DNA of 64,000 nucleotides, taken from Streptomyces spororaveus. GTDB lineage: Bacteria; Actinomycetota; Actinomycetes; Streptomycetales; Streptomycetaceae. Below, piece after piece: positions 61,017 to 64,000 of this stretch; positions within the stretch are counted from its first letter, which is position 1; every line of letters begins with the position of its first letter. The stretch covers positions 62,001 to 126,000 of the forward strand of contig NZ_BNED01000003.1 in assembly GCF_016755875.1 (NCBI RefSeq), in the 5' to 3' direction. A program made the translations under genes and the position numbers. Below the pieces are notes generated by a model, which worked only from the letters and a program-made list of their open reading frames with translations, was not told where the DNA came from and searched no databases.

Positions 61017-61912
61017 GCCTGGCCCCGCGGGCGGTCCTGGTGCACCGCAGGACCGAGTACGAGGAACTGCTCGCCCGGCACGGGACGCACGGGCAGGCGG
61101 CGTTCTTCCTCTCCAGCCGGGGCCGCTCCATCGACGAGGTGGTCCGCCGCCACGACCGCACGCGGCAGGCGCTGCGGGAGGTGGCGGCGGCGGTGCCGCT
61201 GACCTGGCGCAGCTGTCGGGTGGAGCGGGCGGACCTGGACCGCTTCCTGTTCGCCCCGGAGGACGTGGTGGTCGTGGTCGGCCAGGACGGCCTGGTCGCC
61301 AACACCGCGAAGTACCTCGCCGGGCAGCCGGTGGTGGGCATCGACACCGACCCGGGGCGCAACCCCGGGGTCCTGGTCCGTCACCGCTGCGCCGACACGG
61401 CCGCCCTGCTGCGTGCCGCGGCCGCCGCCGGGGGGCGGGCGGAGGAGCTGACCATGGTCGAGGCCGTCGCCGACGACGCCCAGCGCCTGCTCGCGCTGAA
61501 CGAGATCTACCTGGGCCCGCCCGGCCACCAGACGGCCCGCTACCGCCTGGGCCCCGACGGCGAGGAGGGCCCGGGCGAGGCCCAGGCGTCCTCCGGGGTG
61601 CTGGTGGGCACCGGCACGGGCGCCACCGGCTGGCTGCGCTCCCTGTGGCTGGAGCGCGGCAGCGCCACGGGGCTGCCCGCACCGTGCGAGGAGCGGCTCC
61701 TGTGGTTCGTGCGCGAGGCCTGGCCCTCGCCCGCGACCGGCACGTCGAGGGTCACCGGTGAGCTGGGGCGCGGACAGGGGCTGCGGCTGACCGTGGAGTC
61801 GGACCGGATCGTGGTCTTCGGTGACGGGATGGAGGCCGACGCCCTGGAGCTGACCTGGGGCCAGAGCGTACGGCTGGGTATCGCGGGAACCTCGCTGCGC
61901 CTGGTGACGTGA
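61013..61912 (+). CDS. NAD-kinase-like fold protein
   Basis: 299 residues from GTG 61013, overlapping the SPFH stop (GTGA). PRAVLVHRRTEYEELLARHG opens a Rossmann-like domain; FAPEDVVVVVGQDGLVANTA and VVGIDTDPGRNPGVL resemble the GGDGT and substrate loops of NAD/ATP kinases, and SSGVLVGTGTGATGWLRSLW corresponds to the conserved GSTA-like loop. The usual GGDG is GQDG here. Function unknown, but it belongs with the SPFH partner. Confidence 0.75.
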   Translation: MSLAPRAVLVHRRTEYEELLARHGTHGQAAFFLSSRGRSIDEVVRRHDRTRQALREVAAAVPLTWRSCRVERADLDRFLFAPEDVVVVVGQDGLVANTAKYLAGQPVVGIDTDPGRNPGVLVRHRCADTAALLRAAAAAGGRAEELTMVEAVADDAQRLLALNEIYLGPPGHQTARYRLGPDGEEGPGEAQASSGVLVGTGTGATGWLRSLWLERGSATGLPAPCEERLLWFVREAWPSPATGTSRVTGELGRGQGLRLTVESDRIVVFGDGMEADALELTWGQSVRLGIAGTSLRLVT

Positions 61913-62018
61913 GCGCCGGGCAGGGGTGCGCCAGGGGCGGGACCGGGCCGGGGACAGGGCGAGGCACCGGAGGCGGGGGCTTCCGGTGACGCCGCCCTGC
62001 CGGGCCGGTGCTGCGGGG

Positions 62019-62750
62019 TCAGGCCGCCGCGTCCCAGGCCGTCATCGGGCCGTCCAGCCAGGCCGGTGGCAGTTCGGCGGCGTCCCACTCCTCCTGCAGC
62101 GCGGTCGCCGCCGTGGCGAGCCGTTCCAGCACGGCGATGCTGGTGGCGGAGTGCAGGAGGGAGTAGCGGCTGTGGATGGCGGTGGCGCTGCCGGGCCCGT
62201 ACGCGACGTACAGCCGCTCCAGACGGGCCCGGTTCGCCGCGGCGAAGGCCGCCAGCCGGCCGGCGTACCCGGCCCGCTGCCAGGGGGTCATCGTGGCGAG
62301 GACGGCGGCGAGTACCTCCTCGGTGACCTCGGGGTCGAGGTCGGAGGCCGCGGTGAAGGCGAGGTAGAGGGGGGTGACGGCCACCTTCGCCCGCTCCACC
62401 TCCATCCGCCCGACCGGCGGCCGGACGTCCGGGCCGGCGGCCGGTCCGTCGGGGTCGACGCTCTGGCGCAGGGCCCGTTCGGCGATCCCTGCGAGCGCGT
62501 CGGTGACGGCACGGGCACCGTCCAGCCAGCCCGACTCGTACGGCTCGCCCTTGTCCCCCGGTACGGAAGCCCCGAGCGCGCCGGCCTCCTGGCAGGCGCC
62601 GGCCAGGGCGCCCGCCTCGACCAGGGCGATCAGGCCCTGCGCGTCGTCGGCGGAGAACCCCGCCCGGCCGAGCAGCTGGAGCAGCGTCCTCTTCGCGTTC
62701 AGGACGCTGGCCGGGTCCAGCTCCTGCCGGTTCTCCTCGGCGGCGTGCAT
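62019..62750 (-). CDS. Helical protein of unknown function
   Basis: 243 residues from ATG 62750 (GGAGGA upstream). Almost entirely helical: SVLNAKRTLLQLLGRAGFSA, DDAQGLIALVEAGALAGACQ, YSLLHSATSIAVLERLATAA. No signal peptide, no membrane segment and no recognised family. Ends facing the NAD-kinase-like gene. Confidence 0.7.
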   Translation of the reverse strand: MHAAEENRQELDPASVLNAKRTLLQLLGRAGFSADDAQGLIALVEAGALAGACQEAGALGASVPGDKGEPYESGWLDGARAVTDALAGIAERALRQSVDPDGPAAGPDVRPPVGRMEVERAKVAVTPLYLAFTAASDLDPEVTEEVLAAVLATMTPWQRAGYAGRLAAFAAANRARLERLYVAYGPGSATAIHSRYSLLHSATSIAVLERLATAATALQEEWDAAELPPAWLDGPMTAWDAAA

Positions 62751-62967
62751 CGGATCCTCCTCGTCCCGTGGGCGGCGCGGTGTGCCTGTGCGGAGCGCAC
62801 CGTTCGACGGTTCAACGCGGGAGGGGTCCGCTGTGATCCCTACGGATGCTCTGCTGCTCGGCGACTGCATCCGTTCAGCGCAACGCGCGCGGCGGGCGGA
62901 ACGCGCGGAACGGACGGCGGTCATACCGGCAGACCCTAACGGTCCGCCCGGGTCCGTGATCTCCACA

Positions 62968-63016
62968 GGGTCTCGGGGGGGTGCGGTGGGGGTGTGCGGT
63001 GGGGGCGGGGGGCGGG
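62968..63016 (+). other. G-run tract with quadruplex potential
   Basis: Plus strand carries successive runs of three or more G separated by short loops (GGGTCTCGGGGGGG, TGGGGGTG, TGGGGGCGGGGGG). It lies just beyond the 3' end of the minus-strand gene at 63018 and so might slow or stop its transcription. Confidence 0.55.
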
Positions 63017-63017
63017 C

Positions 63018-63479
63018 TCAGCGGCTGGTGGTGATCCACCGTACGAGGGTGGCGTGGGTCGTGTCGTCGAGTGACGCGAGGATGTTGATGGATTCCAGAT
63101 CGCCGGGCCGTGGGGGAACGCCGATGGTGGTCAGCGCCGCTTGCAGGTCCAGCCTGCGCCGGTCCACGGGGGTCAGGGACCGGGCGAGGCGCGGGTCGGA
63201 CGCGGGCGCGGGCGCGGGTGCGTGTGCCGTCGGACGCTCTTCGCCGAGGTGGTGCGGGTACCGGTCCGTGTCGCCCGGGCGGTGGTGCGGCAGGGCGCCG
63301 CGGGAGACGGGCGGTGCGGTGTCGGCGCCGGGGAAGCGGTAGGGGTCGAGGTCCAGCTGAGGGACCGTGACCTCGGACGGGTCGTACTGCCAGAACTCCA
63401 CGAAAGGACCTGCCTGCGTCGGATGGGCCGCTGCTTCCACGGCGGGGGTGTCGCGTGCCGCGGCGGTCGGCCGCGGCAC
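63018..63479 (-). CDS. Small protein of unknown function
   Basis: 153 residues if GTG 63479 is the start; no clear ribosome binding site exists, so the start is uncertain. The best part reads FVEFWQYDPSEVTVPQLDLD, PYRFPGADTAPPVSRGALPH, then a Pro/Ala-rich linker and a helical end (LDLQAALTTIGVPPRPGDLE, SINILASLDDTTHATLVRWI). No family recognised. Confidence 0.55.
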   Translation of the reverse strand: MPRPTAAARDTPAVEAAAHPTQAGPFVEFWQYDPSEVTVPQLDLDPYRFPGADTAPPVSRGALPHHRPGDTDRYPHHLGEERPTAHAPAPAPASDPRLARSLTPVDRRRLDLQAALTTIGVPPRPGDLESINILASLDDTTHATLVRWITTSR

Positions 63480-63538
63480 GCGGTTGCTGCTGGTGGCCGG
63501 CAGTTCACGGTCCCCGATGGTGTGGCTGCCGGGCCGGG

Positions 63539-64000
63539 TCAGCGGGAGCCGCGGCGGCCCCAGGTCTCGGTGTCGACGACGTTGCCGCGGTTGTCGCGGA
63601 GGGTGGCGGTGTCGCGCTCGTCCCAGATCTGGTGGCGGCGGTCCTGGTACACGTCGTGGCGGGTGTCGCGGCCCTGGCCGGTGTGGACCCTCACGCTGGA
63701 GCGGCCGTCCAGGCGGAAGTCGGAGAAGCGGTAGCGGTTGCCCTGCCGGTCGGTGAGGGTGAAGCCGCGCAGGTTGACGGCGTGGCGGCCGGTGTTCTCC
63801 ACCTCGACCCATTCACGGTTCAGCGCACGGTCGGAGCGGTCCCGGCCGCCGGTGCCGTACTGGACGTCGCTGATGACGACCGAGGAGTGCGAACCCCGGT
63901 GGCCGTGCCGGTCGTCGTCGTGGGCGGCGGCCGGCAGGGCGGCCGCCCCGATCAGCGCGCCGGCGGCCAGGACCGTGGTGACGGCGCGGCGGGTGGCGAG
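63539..64000 (-). CDS. Secreted lamin-tail-domain protein (5' end outside window)
   Basis: 154 codons are visible and the start lies beyond 64000. The visible part begins within a Tat- or Sec-type signal peptide (TRRAVTTVLAAGALIGAAAL, PAAAHDDD). The lamin-tail domain shows SSVVISDVQYGTGGRD, NREWVEVENTGRHAVNLRGF, TLTDRQGNRYRFSDFRLDGR, SSVRVHTGQGRD and DRRHQIWDERDTATLRDNRG. These domains are extracellular beta-sandwiches, often linked to nucleases or surface attachment. Confidence 0.9.
   Translation of the reverse strand, partial: LATRRAVTTVLAAGALIGAAALPAAAHDDDRHGHRGSHSSVVISDVQYGTGGRDRSDRALNREWVEVENTGRHAVNLRGFTLTDRQGNRYRFSDFRLDGRSSVRVHTGQGRDTRHDVYQDRRHQIWDERDTATLRDNRGNVVDTETWGRRGSR

Overview
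The window is very GC-rich DNA with actinobacterial features: GTG starts, GGAGG-type ribosome binding sites, a mycothiol-type enzyme, CYP105-like P450, and many HxlR, TetR and MerR regulators. It is almost certainly Streptomyces or a close relative. A tap-tpg pair (31021-33156 and 30414-30968, minus strand) encodes the telomere-associated protein and the telomere terminal protein. The replicon is therefore linear: a chromosome arm or a linear plasmid. No telomere, rRNA or tRNA was recognised.

The left part (1-25.2 kb) is accessory and eroded. From 1 to 3.1 kb, small unrelated genes (an unknown acidic protein, a small membrane protein, a pentapeptide-repeat protein, a VOC protein) are separated by four copies of one hairpin-forming repeat, a layout that resembles a gene-cassette array. 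From 3.7 to 7.7 kb lie a frameshifted gene, a DUF6650-like gene and a broken HA-domain helicase fused to a helix-turn-helix fragment. From 7.7 to 13.9 kb, three exported enzymes (an Rpf-type muralytic enzyme, a CHAP amidase and an SGNH esterase) carry the same kind of C-terminal beta-propeller. The first two share an inverted duplication of 849 bp, and a 55-residue secreted peptide lies upstream of the Rpf-type gene. An intact IS5-family element, a truncated copy of it and a decayed type I-E-like CRISPR remnant follow (14.0-15.9 kb). Next come a delta-60/RTX surface protein, a methyltransferase, a hydrolase, debris of a transposase and a cyclophilin, a membrane protein and an intact exported cyclophilin. 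A gene-poor stretch at 23.2-25.2 kb contains iteron-like repeats.

The middle (25.2-36.4 kb) holds a DUF2637 transfer-type membrane protein with a coupled partner, a DUF6348-like protein, a small RRxLGTGP-repeat protein, tpg-tap, an Eis-like acetyltransferase and a secreted tripeptidyl-aminopeptidase.

The right part (36.7-64 kb) is more ordinary arm content organised as regulator-target modules: TetR with an alpha/beta hydrolase, a MerR gene beside a CYP105-ferredoxin operon, HxlR with an NmrA-like protein, and HxlR with RidA. Several of these have visible palindromes or direct repeats. It also carries a signal-peptidase homologue lacking both catalytic residues, lipoproteins, a membrane-anchored Mrr-like nuclease lying between two paralogous ribbon-helix-helix-like proteins, an XRE-type regulator coupled to a membrane protein, and an SPFH/NAD-kinase-like pair. 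A lamin-tail protein is cut by the window edge.
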